A DNA stretch of 64,000 bases from Zonotrichia leucophrys gambelii (GCF_028769735.1 NC_088171.1:96289412-96353411); one strand, 5' to 3'; counted from the stretch's first letter, positions 25,697 to 38,545 are shown. The notes: a model not told the origin generated them from the letters alone. Made by a program: numbers and translations.

Positions 25697-27423
25697 TATT
25701 ACTAGCATCCCTCAAAGCAGAAGACTGGAAAAACCCTAAAAGAAAATTGCAAATTTTAGACAATTTGAAAAATTGCACATTATTGGTACAAGAAGAAAAA
25801 AAAAAATCAAGGCAGTAGTTTATTCACAGAAATTTGTATTCTGGTATTCACCAGAGAAGGTATGATAAAGGGAATCTTGCTCAATAGTCCTTCTTCTTTT
25901 TTACCGACAGCAAAACTGAGGCAAAAATAAGCACATAAAGAAATCAGTGTGATTTAGCCTTGTGTTCCCTTAAGGAGTCTAAGATTGGAAGGCAGATAAA
26001 CAGTAAAATAGGACAAGATCATATCTCACATTATCTCCTGCCTTTCAAATAATGTTTCTGCTTATTTTCTCACTTTTATAACCAATTTTATCTTTGTTAT
26101 TATCCGTGTCTTCTCATATTTCATACGAACTGGGAAAATCACCAGTGAATTAATAAAAGCAAAGGAAAACTTTCCAAGTAGGAAATAGTCATGCAATTTA
26201 AATCCTGAGGTAGTGGGTTGCAGAACCCCTGATAATCACAGATTTTGTTAGAACAATTTATTCTACATTATCTCCCAAAAGAATTACCTAAACTATCATT
26301 CAGGTTTATATGCAATATTGAGGATATATTAGAGACTTAGTGTACTCTTTTCAATAATAAACTTCTGATCAATCAAATTAAAGTTCCTCCCTTGTGTAGA
26401 GGATCCCTAGAGGAGCATATAAAGAGCAATTTAGACACCACTGGATTTTGATCCTCTCTTTACAAAATTTTTGCATTACTGTGCAGAACTTCTATGTGAT
26501 TGGAATCATCTCTAGAAGGAGAGGCAAGGTCAGGTTCCGGATTCACCACCATGGGAAAGAGTCTGGTTCACACCATGGCTTCGGCACATTCAGAGCTCCT
26601 AAAGAGCTGGCAGGGCATGGTGACAAGGACATCAGAGAGCTGCTGGGAAAGGTGGGGTTGCCTCTGTGTTGGGAATACATCAGGGCCAGGATAGACGCTG
26701 CGGCTGAGGCACTGAGAACACTTGTGAAAACAGTGACACTGCTGTGCTGGAGTTGCACTGGCCTCCCAACCATTTAGGGTTACATGAACACCATTTTAAT
26801 GATCTGAAGTTGAAATTAATCAGGAAGAAATAAGTTAATTACAATCACTGCAAGTAACTAATGCTGTGTTTAAAGACATGTGCTGCTTAGCTCAATGGTT
26901 TTTTCCCATTACAGGGTGGCTTTGAAGCAGTCAAAAAAGTCTAGATTAAATCTTGCTGGCTGCCAGGTAATCTTACAAATATTATTTAAATAATAAATGA
27001 CTGTTTGTGCATTAACTTTCTGAATATTAAGTAACTTGATTTCTTAACAAATATCTTTTCGGACATGACCTTTTTTCAGTCACTAGGGTTTTTCATATTT
27101 TATTACTTTTTCTTCTTTGTAGGATATAATTTGACAGATCTTTACAATAAATTCAAGTCTCATTGACAAAATTCTGAGATAGGCTTCAGAAGACATTTTA
27201 AAAAGTTTATCAAATTTTCAGACCTTTCCAGTAAGATTCCTCCAGATGCAGAGAGGATATATTTTATTTTTTTAATGCAATCCTGATGGAAAAAAGATCT
27301 GTAAAGGAAGAAAAGATTTTTTTTGTCTCAACTTCAAGGAGAGTTATGGTGGAATTTTGATGTCTAAGAGCTCTTTGGCAATTCAGCATGAAACACTAAC
27401 TCATTTTAATAAGATTTGCCTGT
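25697..27423. other. AT-rich noncoding stretch around a GC-rich patch
   Basis: No gene recognised. The patch at 26500-26775 is listed separately. The remainder is plain AT-rich DNA. Confidence 0.5.
26500..26775 (+). other. GC-rich patch with overlapping open frames, origin unknown
   Basis: This 275-bp patch differs in base use from the AT-rich DNA around it. A 109-codon plus frame (26448-26777) covers it, a second plus frame (26500-26694) overlaps it, and the minus strand is also open (26543-26773). The 109-codon product has a basic, histidine-rich start and a later helix-like part (RARIDAAAEALRTLVKTV), but I recognise no family. Openness on several frames at once suits GC-rich repeat-derived DNA better than a gene. 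It could be an exon of an unrecognised noncoding RNA or an old LTR piece. Confidence 0.35.
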
Positions 27424-27520
27424 TATAAATTGCAGCTGGTAGCCAGCTTTTGATTGGGCCAGATAATCTCCAGAGGTCTTTTCCAACTATAATGCTTCTG
27501 TGATTCTGTGATTTTGTGAC
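27424..27520 (+). mobile_element. CR1 3' end, short sense fragment
   Basis: The line 'gggccagataatctccagag', then 'gtcttttccaactataatgc', ends in repeats of the form TTCTGTGATTCTGTGATTTTGTG. This is the CR1 3' UTR tip with its (ATTCTRTG)n terminal repeat. Only the last ~100 bases survive, as expected for a strongly 5'-truncated insertion. Confidence 0.88.
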
Positions 27521-30500
27521 CTTCAGGTGTAAGTAATGTAAGATGTCAATAAACTGCATGTATCACTTGCTATTTTGCCAGATAATGCTGCAAGAGTAAT
27601 TCATACTGTACCAGAATGGGAAGTGCTTCCCAAGCCCTGCTGAGCAGTGGGATCTTTTTCTGGATAGGGTGATATTCTTCACAAACACAGCTCCTGGAAG
27701 GCTCTGCAAAGACCCATGTAGAGGCCAACTGTTAACACACATTTTAAAACTTTATTGCTCACTGGAGCATGAAAGATGTAACGGGATGCAAATGGTCATC
27801 CCTACAGATAAGAATTGATCAGAAAATTCACAACTGGAGAAACTGCTGGTGGGAAATTATTGTACAATGTCATTGAAACCAAGTGAGTTTTGCTATAAAT
27901 GAGCAAGAGAAGAAATATTGGACTTTTGTGAGAGCTAAATTGCATTGCATGGTAGTTGTCAGCCTGTCAGTGAATGAGATTAAAGCAATTCCTATAGTAT
28001 AGATCTGTCCAGAAACATAATCTAGGAGAAAATGCTTAGATGAAAACTATAAAAACTGCAGTTAGACTGTAAAATCTAATCAGCATTGATTGGTTGAAAG
28101 GTTAGGTTTTCTGCACTAAATTTTTTTAATTCTTTCTTGGTTTAATAGATCCTACAGTAGAATTTGAAAGGAGTAAAAACACAATCATTGTTTTCTTAAA
28201 TCTAGGGCTTAAAATATTTACAGAATTATGATTATTTTATTTTTTTATTTGTTTATAATTATTTCCTTTCAAGAACTTCTTGTGTCAGTATGCACACACT
28301 AAGCCTTTATAGTCTTCATATTAATTACATTTACAAGCCAACACTTTTGTGTTAAAATAATTATTTTTTATAAAGATTAAACACAACATTGAAATTTGAC
28401 ATTAATAAGGGATCGTATATACATTGTTTTAACTGAATGATTTATACTTACCTGTGAAGTGGAATTTTTTCTGCAAAATAACACTGAAGGCTTCCAAAAG
28501 GCTTTCAGCAGTAGGAAAGCATTGTCCTTTATAGAATTTAAAATAACTCTGAGTTTGTCTACTTTGTTATATTACACGATTGATCCTTTATACCAGTATT
28601 TTTCATAGAGGTTGAAAATTCAGTATACAAAAATAAGGAATTATTCAAACAATGGAACAGTTAGACACCTTCCCAGCAAAAGTCACTAACACAGACTTTT
28701 CATTGACTCCCAAGGTTTTAAAGGTCAGGCTTTGGCAACCAGGCCGGCCAGGTCTTGGGGCATGGGAATAAACTAGTTGTCTTCACCATGGCTGTCACAT
28801 GTTTAAACAAAAATAAATACATAAATACTCTATTGTGTTAGGAATGATAGCTGTACAGAGCTTTGGGCAAATCTTTCCCTAGTCTCCTTCTCTAAAGAAG
28901 TTATTTGCCAAAATGTCAATGCAACAAGTGAGGATTCAGGGGAGTTCCTCTCTACGAGGAGAGGATCAACACTAAATTTTGATCTGGTCACCATTTTACC
29001 AATTTAAAATCTGGCATTTAATAATTTTGACAAATTCCTAAAAACATTTTTCACGTTTAATTCAAATTATTGATTTAATCTACCCACATATAATAAAATA
29101 GGTGAAATTAAAGAATAATAATTATTGAGGTACTCTGTAACTTTTTTCCTGAAGTCCTTCAATCAGTCCAGCTAAATATATAATAGAAAATACTCACTTT
29201 ATAGATTTTTTTAAAAATAAATGATGAGGCAATCTGCTAGAAGTAGGGAAATAATTTTCTGCCGATATTATTACTTTTCTGTATGCATTTTCAATTTACT
29301 CTATTCCTGCTGTTTCAACACTAAACCATGCATGGAGAGACAGAAAAATCTGAGGGAATCTGACTTTTCATCCACACACTGTTATTAATATGGATTACTC
29401 ATTAAAGTGCCATTTCAAAATTTGGGAGAAATTTGCTAATGAGCTACTGAGGCCCTATACTGACATGAAAAAGCTAAATTGAGATTTAAAATTATTAGAA
29501 ATGGAGAGACACTGAAAAGTAACAGACACAGTAGCAAAGATGAGAAATTCTCAGAAACACTCTTTTTAATGTGGTTTTCTAGCCTAAATTTGCAAGCATT
29601 CACAAGAAGGTCTTACAACTGAGAAGAAATATTCAAAGCTATTTGTAGTTATCACAAAGCAGAAAAGTGAACACTCAAACCAGGTAATATGTCTCTTTCT
29701 ACTTGAGAACAGATTCTTCAACTAGAATAGTCAGACACTAACTAAACATTTATAATATGCCTGAGCACTAGCACCAGGAGATCAAAATTAATCTCCACCA
29801 CAACTTGATATTTTTAAAGTATTTTTATAAACTCTATTAACAAAAGACTTTTCCAACGCGGAAAACAACAACTGCCAAATAATAATTAGAGACTCCAAAT
29901 ACAGCAAAGTTTCTATCCATTTTCCATTGTATCTCAACACCATCTTCCTTAGCAATTTATCAGAATTACCCTTCAACAGAAAAGCAGATATGGAGGGGAA
30001 AACAAAAACTTGCTGGGGCTAGTCTGGGGTCTTTTTCTATTTGTAACAACCAAAGCAAAAACAAATCTTCCAGATTTTGTGAGTTATTCTTCACTATCAA
30101 AATATGGCAGAGGACTTCAGATAAGAAGACATTGAGCCCCTGAAGTGCCCAGAAGTAGTTCCTGTGAGTTTCTCAGCTGAGTTCTGCCCATATGTTGTTA
30201 ACACTTCCTATATTGCTAGGGTAGTGTCAGACCTCACAATGTTCTTTGTCCTGAATTCCATCACCAGAGAACTATTTTAAGAGCAGGCTAACTGCTGAAG
30301 TGCTCTAGAGAAAAATGTAGTTCAGTTTTCTGGTTTGGCAGAAATTTTCATCCATTTCTCTCAATGTTTGTAAGAGACATGTTTCGAACATTCTGTCTCA
30401 TAAAAGGAAAAGAACTTATGCTTATCTGACTCTTTTCATTTCTGTGGTAGTCCTCAGATATCCATGGTTGGCAAATTACTATTTGGATGTTTGTCACATG

Positions 30501-32028
30501 GAAGAGCCACATGAAGATGTATGATGCACATAAAAGTAACATATTCTATTCAGGAAACTATAATATTTGGGAATTTATGAGTTTAGATCTAGATACAGAT
30601 AATTAATTATATTCATTAAAATAGTCTGTTGATTTAAGTTTTCCTTTACATAAAGCACAAAACACAGTGCTACTTACTAATTTTAATCTGGCAAATTTTC
30701 AGCAGCAGTATGAAATAGGTAATGTGAGGAAGATGGCTGTACTACTTCTTTAACTTAATTGCATGGACTTAGAAATATTCTTTCATTGACACCACTAGAT
30801 TCAGACAAAGTAGTGCAAAGTTCCTGTCACAGTAGATAAGGCAACAGCATTCTTAGTTGAGATCTACTAATTACAGAATCTTTTTATTTTTGATCATTAT
30901 GACTCCATTGGTCAGTGCTGGGTATACTAGTTTGGGGGTTTATGCACTCCATTGGCTGATTAAACAAAATAAGAAATAACTGAGCTATGATTAAAAAGTA
31001 GGAATATTAATTCTTCCTCTGAAAAGCGAAGAAAAACTAAGAGGTGAAGCAATAAGCAGCACCAAATACATTTTTGACCCAGAATTGGTCCTTGCATGCT
31101 TCTGATTATCTTCATTAGACCTGCCCCTCCCCCCCCCCTATAAAAACAGTATAGTGCCATAAAGGAAAAAGGGGTACAAGTTTAAAAAGTGGTCGTGCAT
31201 GACAAAAGTATAGTTTCTTTTAAAATGCCATATAAAAAAGAATATATTGAAAAATGGACAGGACAAAATTGCTAGTCTAAATAGAAAAATAAATTGTGAG
31301 GTAAAGAAAATACCCATCAGAGATGAAAAATTTCTGAAGGAAAGAAAGAGCAAAGAATCATTCCACTGAGATTTGAAGACATCAGGGAAATGTGTGAGAT
31401 ATTAGCTTGTTAGATACAAAGGCTGTAGAAAGGACAAACAGTCATAGGAAGAACGAAAATCTCTCTGAAGAAAGAAATTACTAATTCACCAACCAGACTG
31501 AACCCTGGTTGTTGGTATTCCTCAGAGCCCTATTCCTGGAAAAATAGAGTTTGCTGTTCACAATAATTTCTCAGCTAAAACTTGATTCCACAGCTTTGCT
31601 TAAGCATTTTTCATCAGTTGTTTAGCATCTCCCAGTCTCAGACACCTTTTATTTGAATAACTAGTCAACATGATCCATACAGTAGGTTAGAATCCTGAAA
31701 GCATTTTATGTACACAATAAAATACATATTTCAATGGAATAATGTGAAAGAAATTAAGATTAGAGAAACTAGAGGGAAAGATCTTTGATTTTGATTATAA
31801 TATCTTCTAAACAAGTACTTGCATTAAACTAACTTAAATCCTTGACCTTTCCAAGAGCTGTTTTTAAAACAATTTGATACTTCAGTAACATGGAGAATCA
31901 CTACAATTTGTGAGCCATATTGAAAGATCAGACCTTGTTTTCTCAAAGTTCAGGAGTAAAAAATGCATATGTAGAAATGTGATATCTTTTAGGTACAGAG
32001 GATGGTTTTTCACCAAGCTCATGGCTGT

Positions 32029-32583
32029 TCAGAATTCAAGCAGCTTGACAGTCTTAAGTCCAATTACCAAAGGGAGAAAATGCTTCGAGCACAGTAATGA
32101 AACTTCAGGCAGTATGGATCTTTCTACAAGGGTAATATCCATACTGCCTGAAATGGGGCTTTCTTGGGGATGCATCTGAAACCATGGAACTCTTGCTCCT
32201 GACAGCAAGTCAATCACAAAATATGAAGTACAACATGCTCTGTCTTCCCCACGGTAAACACAGATCAGTGTGAGCACTTTGCTTGCTCTCTTTCCCTTCC
32301 ACTCATCAATCCTCGAATACCAGAAAAAAATGAAAAAATAAATAACATCTGGTATAAAAACACAAAGAATAAGAATGTATGTATGGAGAAGCGTTTTAGT
32401 CTTCCATTTATCTTGAAAAATTAAGAATACTAAAGGGGCATGTATGAAGGAGGAACGGTACCTACAAATGCTCTCAAATGTGTCTCTTTCAAGCATGATT
32501 ATTGTGAGTTCATTAGTATCACTAATAGATTCTCCAAGAAATGAATTTTTCTTACTGTTATTAAATTCAGAATTGTAAGCCAT
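32029..32583 (-). CDS. 184-codon open frame, function unknown, doubtful gene
   Basis: This is the longest open frame in the window outside low-complexity or LTR sequence. The predicted protein starts MAYNSEFNNSKKN and has one strongly hydrophobic stretch at about residues 65-88, rich in I, L, F, V and Y, which could span a membrane. Basic residues follow it (WKGKRAS), with scattered cysteines after that. I recognise no domain, signal peptide or family. Stop codons should be frequent at this base composition, so 184 open codons is unusual but not decisive. No splice or promoter context supports it, and its 3' part contains a perfect 16-bp inverted repeat. The most likely status is a chance frame. 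Confidence 0.15.
   Translation of the reverse strand: MAYNSEFNNSKKNSFLGESISDTNELTIIMLERDTFESICRYRSSFIHAPLVFLIFQDKWKTKTLLHTYILILCVFIPDVIYFFIFFWYSRIDEWKGKRASKVLTLICVYRGEDRACCTSYFVIDLLSGARVPWFQMHPQESPISGSMDITLVERSILPEVSLLCSKHFLPLVIGLKTVKLLEF
32104..32152. repeat. Perfect 16-bp inverted repeat (hairpin)
   Basis: TTCAGGCAGTATGGAT (32104-32119) is exactly complementary to ATCCATACTGCCTGAA (32137-32152), with a 17-base spacer. Pairing stops sharply at both ends of the stem. Confidence 0.95.
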
Positions 32584-34558
32584 TTGTTAAAGCATAAACA
32601 GAGAGTCAACATAGCAGAAATAAAGCTGATAACCATCTTCATGTCCACACATAGTGCTTTGTAGGGTGAAAACACAAAATATGCAGTGTATCTGCTAGAC
32701 TTCTAGAAAAGATACAGCGTAAGAGACATTCACAGTATGAGCACAGCATCTAATGCTTATTTACTTATCCTATAATGAGAAAGTTCCCAAACAGATGGTG
32801 TGACCAAGCCTCAGGAGACTCCAGTGAGATGTCTGGAAATTGATGGGGCTTTTTCTAGCTGGAAATAGAAAAACTAAACAAACAGAAATAAAACAACACT
32901 CCAAATTTAGTAGAATGGATAATTTTCTTCAATTCCACCTTACATGCCAGATGAAAATACAGAGCACCCCATAAAACATAGCATGACTTCAATTTTTAAA
33001 TAGAAGAGTCATTAAAAAGTGTATTGATTTTTTTTCAGACATTTTTAAAGTGAAAAAACCCTTTATTTGTACATATGCATGTACTGCATTTCTAGTGTGT
33101 GTAATATCCTACTATTCTCTAACCATGGGGAAAGCTGCAGCTTCATTAAAACAAAAGTTGAAGTACAAGTAGAATTTCCCAGGATTTTTTAGAACTTGTG
33201 GATGTGTTTGCTTGCTGTGAATTATTCTGGTTTTACTTTAGTAAAGACACAAAATGAAAATATACAAAGATTTTACTTTTACTGCTCTGGCACTCACCTT
33301 AAGCATAATCTTTTTCAACATCCATAGATCACATATTTAATATAACAATTCACCTGTGGCTTTTTCCATTCCTATGTTTAGGAATAGAGATATGCCTACT
33401 ACTCCTTTTTTAGCCTCCATATTTCAAAGTAATTTAAAGCTATTCTGAGTCACTTTCTACAATGCATTAATCCCACTTGTACTGGTAGGCAAAGGTAACT
33501 TACATGTGTACACCTTTCAGTCCTGAAACTGTTCCTTCCTAAGCCATTTAGAGACAAAATGTGGTGCTGACATTTAAGTCTCATTTAACCTCTCTTTTAG
33601 ATATAAGGCTCTCACAGTGGTGTGACTGCACATAATTTTTGTCTAACTGAAAATAAAACCTTATGGTTTTGTAGCTGATGAAAACATAGATGATGTCTCT
33701 GATAGGACTGCTATCAACCAGAAATGCACACTTATTTATCTGACTGTAGCTGCCTAGGTCTTCAGTGCAGGAAGTGACTTTTCCTGAGGGGCTGAGTGAT
33801 TTGAGAAAGGCAGACTATACTTTTAATTAGCCCTATTGATTCCTTACCAGAAGAACTTTAGGGTTTGTTTTTGTTACTGTTCAGAAGGGAGTAGAGCTAC
33901 TCTCTGGAGTCCAGCTAACCTGTGGCAGCTTGACCTAAAGACTTTGGTGCTTTGTTAATAGTAGTTAACTTCTCTAAAGAGTACACAGAGTTACAGAAGG
34001 CTTCTTGGAAAAATCCAAAAGACAAGACACAAGGTGCAGAGACAAATTGAGAGAGGGAAACCATACCAGGGATAGATATAGCAAAAGTTATCAGATTATT
34101 TATGAAGGGAAAAGGGCCTGATGAATCCCAGATTTTATGTAGAACAGAGAGAGAAATGGCAAAACAAAGGCTGAGTTATTTGATTCAGAGCTTCTCCACC
34201 TTCAGACAAATAATGGCAAACCAAACTAAAAAATCCTACAACATGGCTCTATTTTTTTCCACTCTGCACAAATACTCAGTCTGGAACAATGACCTATTCT
34301 GTCACAGTAAAAGGCTGACAGGTGATTACTTTCATATCCAAGTCTTTCACTCTGAAGAAAGCACATTTCAATATCCATGGCTGTCTATTAACTGATTCAT
34401 GGCTTATGTACACAGTCTTTCAGCTGTTACAATTGAATCATTTTATTCAACAGAGCAGAATTACACCCCAACTTTATGAAAGGCTTCTTATTGCTTTTCA
34501 CATTGGAAGGAAAGCAAAGTTGATTCCATAATTCTTTGCTTTACTTTTTGCTTTTTCT

Positions 34559-34785
34559 CCCTTCCCTTCCCTTCCCTTCCCTTCCCTTCCCTTCCCTTCC
34601 CTTCCCTTCCTCCTTCCCTTCCCTTCCCTTCCCTTCCCTTCCCTTCCCTTCCCTTCCCTTCCCTTCCCTTCCCTTCCCTTCCCTTCCTTCCCTTCCCTTC
34701 CCTTCCCTTCCCTTCCCTTCCCTTCCCTTCCCTTCCCTTCCCCTTCCCCTTCCCCTTCCCCTTCCCCTTCCCCTTCCCCTTCCCT
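34559..34785. repeat. (CCCTT)n then (CCCCTT)n microsatellite
   Basis: About 227 bases of pure pyrimidine on the plus strand. A pentamer CCCTT array, with short interruptions near 34608-34616 and 34684-34690, changes at about 34738 to a hexamer CCCCTT array. The minus strand is therefore (GGGAA)n and (GGGGAA)n. Frames of 124, 149 and 159 codons over it encode only GREGK- or PSLPF-type low complexity and are not genes. Confidence 0.97.
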
Positions 34786-35575
34786 GTGGATATGACCTAG
34801 CCTCCAAATCGTTTCCTCTTTTGACTTCAGTTTTGTCAGCTTTTCCCTCTGGAGCGAAATATTCTCTCTCAAAAGATGGAAAAGACATGGGACACTCTAT
34901 ATTCTTAAATACCAACGCATTATTACTTTTTTGTTCAAATGAAGCTGGTTTTTTAAAAGCAAATCTCAGCACCAGAAGATTTTGAAAAATATGCAAACAT
35001 CTTAGGGGGAGAAAGTACAAATGCTCTAGTTGTAGTCTGTTGCCGTCTTCTTACAGGGGTTTAAAATCCCTTGCAAAACCCAATCTGAACATGTATTTAG
35101 TGAGTCTAATTATCATAACATGTAAGCATATGAATCTTTTGTAGTTAGTTTTTTTTTATGGTAGGTTGTCTTTTTTTTCTTTAAATCCAGACTTTGTAGA
35201 ATTCACATACATCTATAAATACCAAAATACCTTTGGTTTTGGAATGTAACATCTAAAATTGGTGGTGGGACTTCACAAGGGCAGTTTATGCCTCTGCTAC
35301 TCTGACTCTCTCCAGCTTTAGATTGTAACAGACCAATTTTATCTCTAAAGGTGAAATATTCTATTGCCTGCACATTATTTTCACATAAATCTTGCATTTC
35401 TGCACCAATAAGAGGATTTTCAAGAAAAGGGCAATTGCAAATAAGTCAATATAGGTTGTGCATTAACAATTTAGAACTTAACATTCTGAATTTATGTATA
35501 AGGCATTTTCAAACTTAGTTATCAGAGTTTAAGCACATGTTTTGATATTTCATCAAAAGATCTGAGATTCTGTAA
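34786..35575. other. AT-rich noncoding stretch
   Basis: Nothing recognised. Confidence 0.5.
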
Positions 35576-36040
35576 TGGATTGACCTTGACTGGATGCCAG
35601 ATGTCCACCAAGCTGCTCTATCAACTTTACTCCTTATGAAGACAGGGTGGGAAATATGATAAAATGCTTGTGGGTTGAGAAAAGGACAGGGAACTCATTC
35701 ACCAATTTCTATCAAGGGTAAAACAGACTTGGCTTGGGGATACTAATTTAATTTATTGCTAGTCAAAAGTCAGGGTAGGTTAACAATTAATAAAAACAGG
35801 TCTTGCACAATTTCGCTGTACCCTTCCCTTCTTCCCAGACCCAACTTCACCCTAGCATGGGGTCCTTCCACAGAGAACAGTCCTTCAGGCACAGATGGGA
35901 TCCCTGTAGGATTACAGGTCCAACCAGCAAACCTGCTCCAGCGTGGGTCCATCTCTCCGTGGTATCACAGCTCCTGCCATGAGCCTGCCTCCAGCAGGCT
36001 TCCAATGGGGACTCAGCCTCCTCCAAGCACCCACCAAAAC
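35576..36040 (-). mobile_element. ERVL-like LTR fragment, antisense, internally deleted
   Basis: It matches the LTR at 56678-57831 in the same orientation. The shared order is a 'gaccttgactggatgcc' opening, 'gcttgtgggttgagaaaagg', 'taatttaatttattgct', and later the 'ctgctccagcgtgggtcc' type repeats. The minus strand carries AATAAA within that third block (about 35752-35757). Compared with the longer copy it lacks a block near 35860 and stops at about 36040, before the other LTR end. No target duplication can be tested because one end is missing. A 98-codon plus frame over it is read-through. Confidence 0.8.
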
Positions 36041-38545
36041 AACTTGAGTTGAAAGAAACACCTTGTTTTGTAGGTTAATGGCAATACCATATCTTTATTT
36101 GGATAAAAATTACTGCTGAATAGTAAATAAGCCACTTACCATACTTTACTGCAGCATGGTGCCTTTTACCTCTTTACTACTCTCAAAAGTCATAAAATGT
36201 GGTTAAAATTTTCTCAACAGAGCATTATATTGAAAGCCTTCCTTCACAGTTCCCCTCATTAGGGAACTAGGTAACACCATTATCTAGTTGTTGAAAATAA
36301 GCAAGTAAAATTACGACATGGAGATAAATTTCCAAAGAAAACAAACAGAAACTACATGGAATTTTCAGCAGTGATGCTGTCTTGAAGAGAAAGAAGAAAT
36401 CTGATTGAGACAGGCAAAATAATGTGCCCAGGTTCTTCATCTGAAAGGTCATAGTTTTGAGGAACTGTCTTTGAAGAAGACAATTGTCCTTGATATTTTC
36501 AAAGTCAAAATTCACTATCAGAAAATCTTGCTAGAATAAAGCCCATGTACATTTGTGTGCTTCTCTTCTTTGCTTAACTTTTATGATCTGAACAAAACAG
36601 TTCATTCAAAAGTAAAATCCCTGTGGGTTATTTTTTTGTTGTTTTGGGCTTGGTTTTTTTTCCTCTTTTTTTTGTTTTATTTTGTATTGTTTTTGTTTCT
36701 GGGTGTTTTGCCTTCTTTTTGGTTTGTTTGTTTTTTTAAGATGAAATTGAAGATCTTCAGTGCTACTGAAAGCACGGCTTTTGGGGATCAGAAAAGAAAA
36801 AAGCATTATGTCTCTAGGCCATAAAGGCCATTGAAGTCGGATAATCTGATTGATTAGGTCTCAGGCTACAAAGTCTGTTAATGCTTTATTTTCAGTGTTG
36901 ATAGACACAGTGGTTAAAATATAATTATGAGACTTCAAGGAAATTCTGTCAAAGTCATTGACACTTTGGTGTACTTGATTCACACAGAAATTGTACAAAT
37001 ACAATATTAAACTTAAAATCAGCAGATACAGGTAGAACTTTGTTTTGCTCCACTGGAATATGGCTCTTTTAGTGAAACAGAACAAGGTTATTGTGGTGTT
37101 CCATGAGCTCTACATTTTCTTGGATTTCGCTAAGAATCATTTGGACACTGCTAATAACTAATACACTTTTCCTTAATTCAAAGTGTACTCGAACATACCT
37201 TGCTCAGAGTACAGCATACTGTATAAGACTGGGACTTTATCTGGAGATTATTCCTTACTGAAAACTGAAAGAATGGATTATTTATTTGAAAATGAAATAT
37301 TATCCATAAAGCAATTACATCTACAAATCTATGTAGCATTGTTGTTTGAACTACCATGCCTTTTTTTGTTTGTTTGTTTTGTTTAAATGAGAGGTTAAAA
37401 ATGTTTTGACCTTTCATGGTAAGTTTGAGTGGGATGCACATGTATATTCTGGAGGTTTGAACCACTTGAAAAGAAGAATCTTTAAAGGTGAAAAATACCA
37501 ACTCAACTTTTAAATTAGCAACCTTGGTGTTGATTTCAGGCTGAGAAAAATTAAAATAAGAATATTTATTTTTCCAGGGTGGAATACCTTGTCAATGTCA
37601 GTCATAATATGCATTCTAATTTATTGCCCCTGAGTAATTAATCTATTCTTTGTATATATGCTCTTTATGCCAAATTTCTTTGTTGCTGGCAAAGTAAATG
37701 ACAGAAATAGCTGTGATCTTTATAGTTTCTATTCACACTGTGTCAACAGATTAAAACTCCTATTGGGCTTTTAATGAGGGGAGAGCTTAGAAGAGACAGA
37801 GATCCTAAAGCTTATTTTCTGGTTTTGTATTAGCGTTTCTCATGCATTAAAAAATGAGACAGTGTTTTCTTGTCATGCTCCTCAGTTGAAAAGTATCCCA
37901 CAAAGTATTACCACTCAGGCCTTTTTGTCTAAGGAGCTTAGATCTTGTTTGTCCTCTCATTATCCCCCTGCAATTTCACATTTTATTTTTCATGCTTTAA
38001 TTATCTCATGACAGCATTGTTAGGGCATAGCAATTAATATTATTCTTCTACTCATATTGCTTTATAAAGATACTGTTGTATATTGTGTCCTTCTTTAAGC
38101 ATCAGATTTAAAATACAACTATGTGCCCGAAAATAGTCTTCTATTATACTGTATAGATGTACATTTAAGTAGGTTAGACATTTAAAATGTGCTCACCTCA
38201 TTTGTACCAGGTCCTTAGGATGCTTCAGAAATAATTTCAGTGTTATCTAATACAGTGAAATATTACCAGCTTTCAGCATTCACAGCAAACAGCAAGAGTT
38301 GGTGGAAAACAGTTCTATAATTGATATACATATGATATTGTGTATCAATACATATATCAAGAATATAAATATAAATGATTTTTTAAAGTTAAAATTAACA
38401 GTGGTAGTTTAGGTCAGTTAGAAAACTCTTCTTCAAAGCAAAATAACCTGGTTTAGACTTAGATGCTTTTATCCATTTCCATGAGTATTTGACATTTTTA
38501 CATTCGTATTTTAGGTATTCCTCAACAAAAATGTCTTCTGAAAAA
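36041..38545. other. AT-rich noncoding stretch with a T-rich tract
   Basis: No gene recognised. The T/G-rich tract is listed separately. The rest is plain AT-rich sequence. Confidence 0.5.
36628..36737. repeat. T-rich (TTTG-like) low-complexity tract
   Basis: About 110 bases made of T runs broken by G and occasional C. It codes only for F/L/V-rich frames on one strand and K/Q-rich frames on the other. Confidence 0.8.

Larger units (their letters stand above)
27521..34558. other. Long AT-rich noncoding stretch
   Basis: No recognised gene or repeat family over 7 kb. A run of ten C at 31129-31138 is followed at once by TATAAAA. The hairpin and the 184-codon frame near 32.1-32.6 kb are listed separately. 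Confidence 0.5.

Noticed and set aside
25449..25778. 109-codon minus frame rich in G, R, K and Q
   Set aside because: It is a reading of the CCTT/CCTG microsatellite.
31129..31146. C run followed by TATAAAA as a promoter
   Set aside because: No gene, CpG island or other promoter element follows; simple coincidence of a C run and an A/T word.
34559..34785. CRISPR or other spaced array
   Set aside because: The repeat has no spacers; it is a microsatellite, and the DNA is of vertebrate type.
34498..35020. Frames of 124, 149 and 159 codons
   Set aside because: They are made mostly of the CCCTT/CCCCTT microsatellite and encode only low complexity.
36555..36824. 89-codon F/L-rich frame as a membrane protein
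   Set aside because: The hydrophobic run is a translation of the T-rich low-complexity tract.
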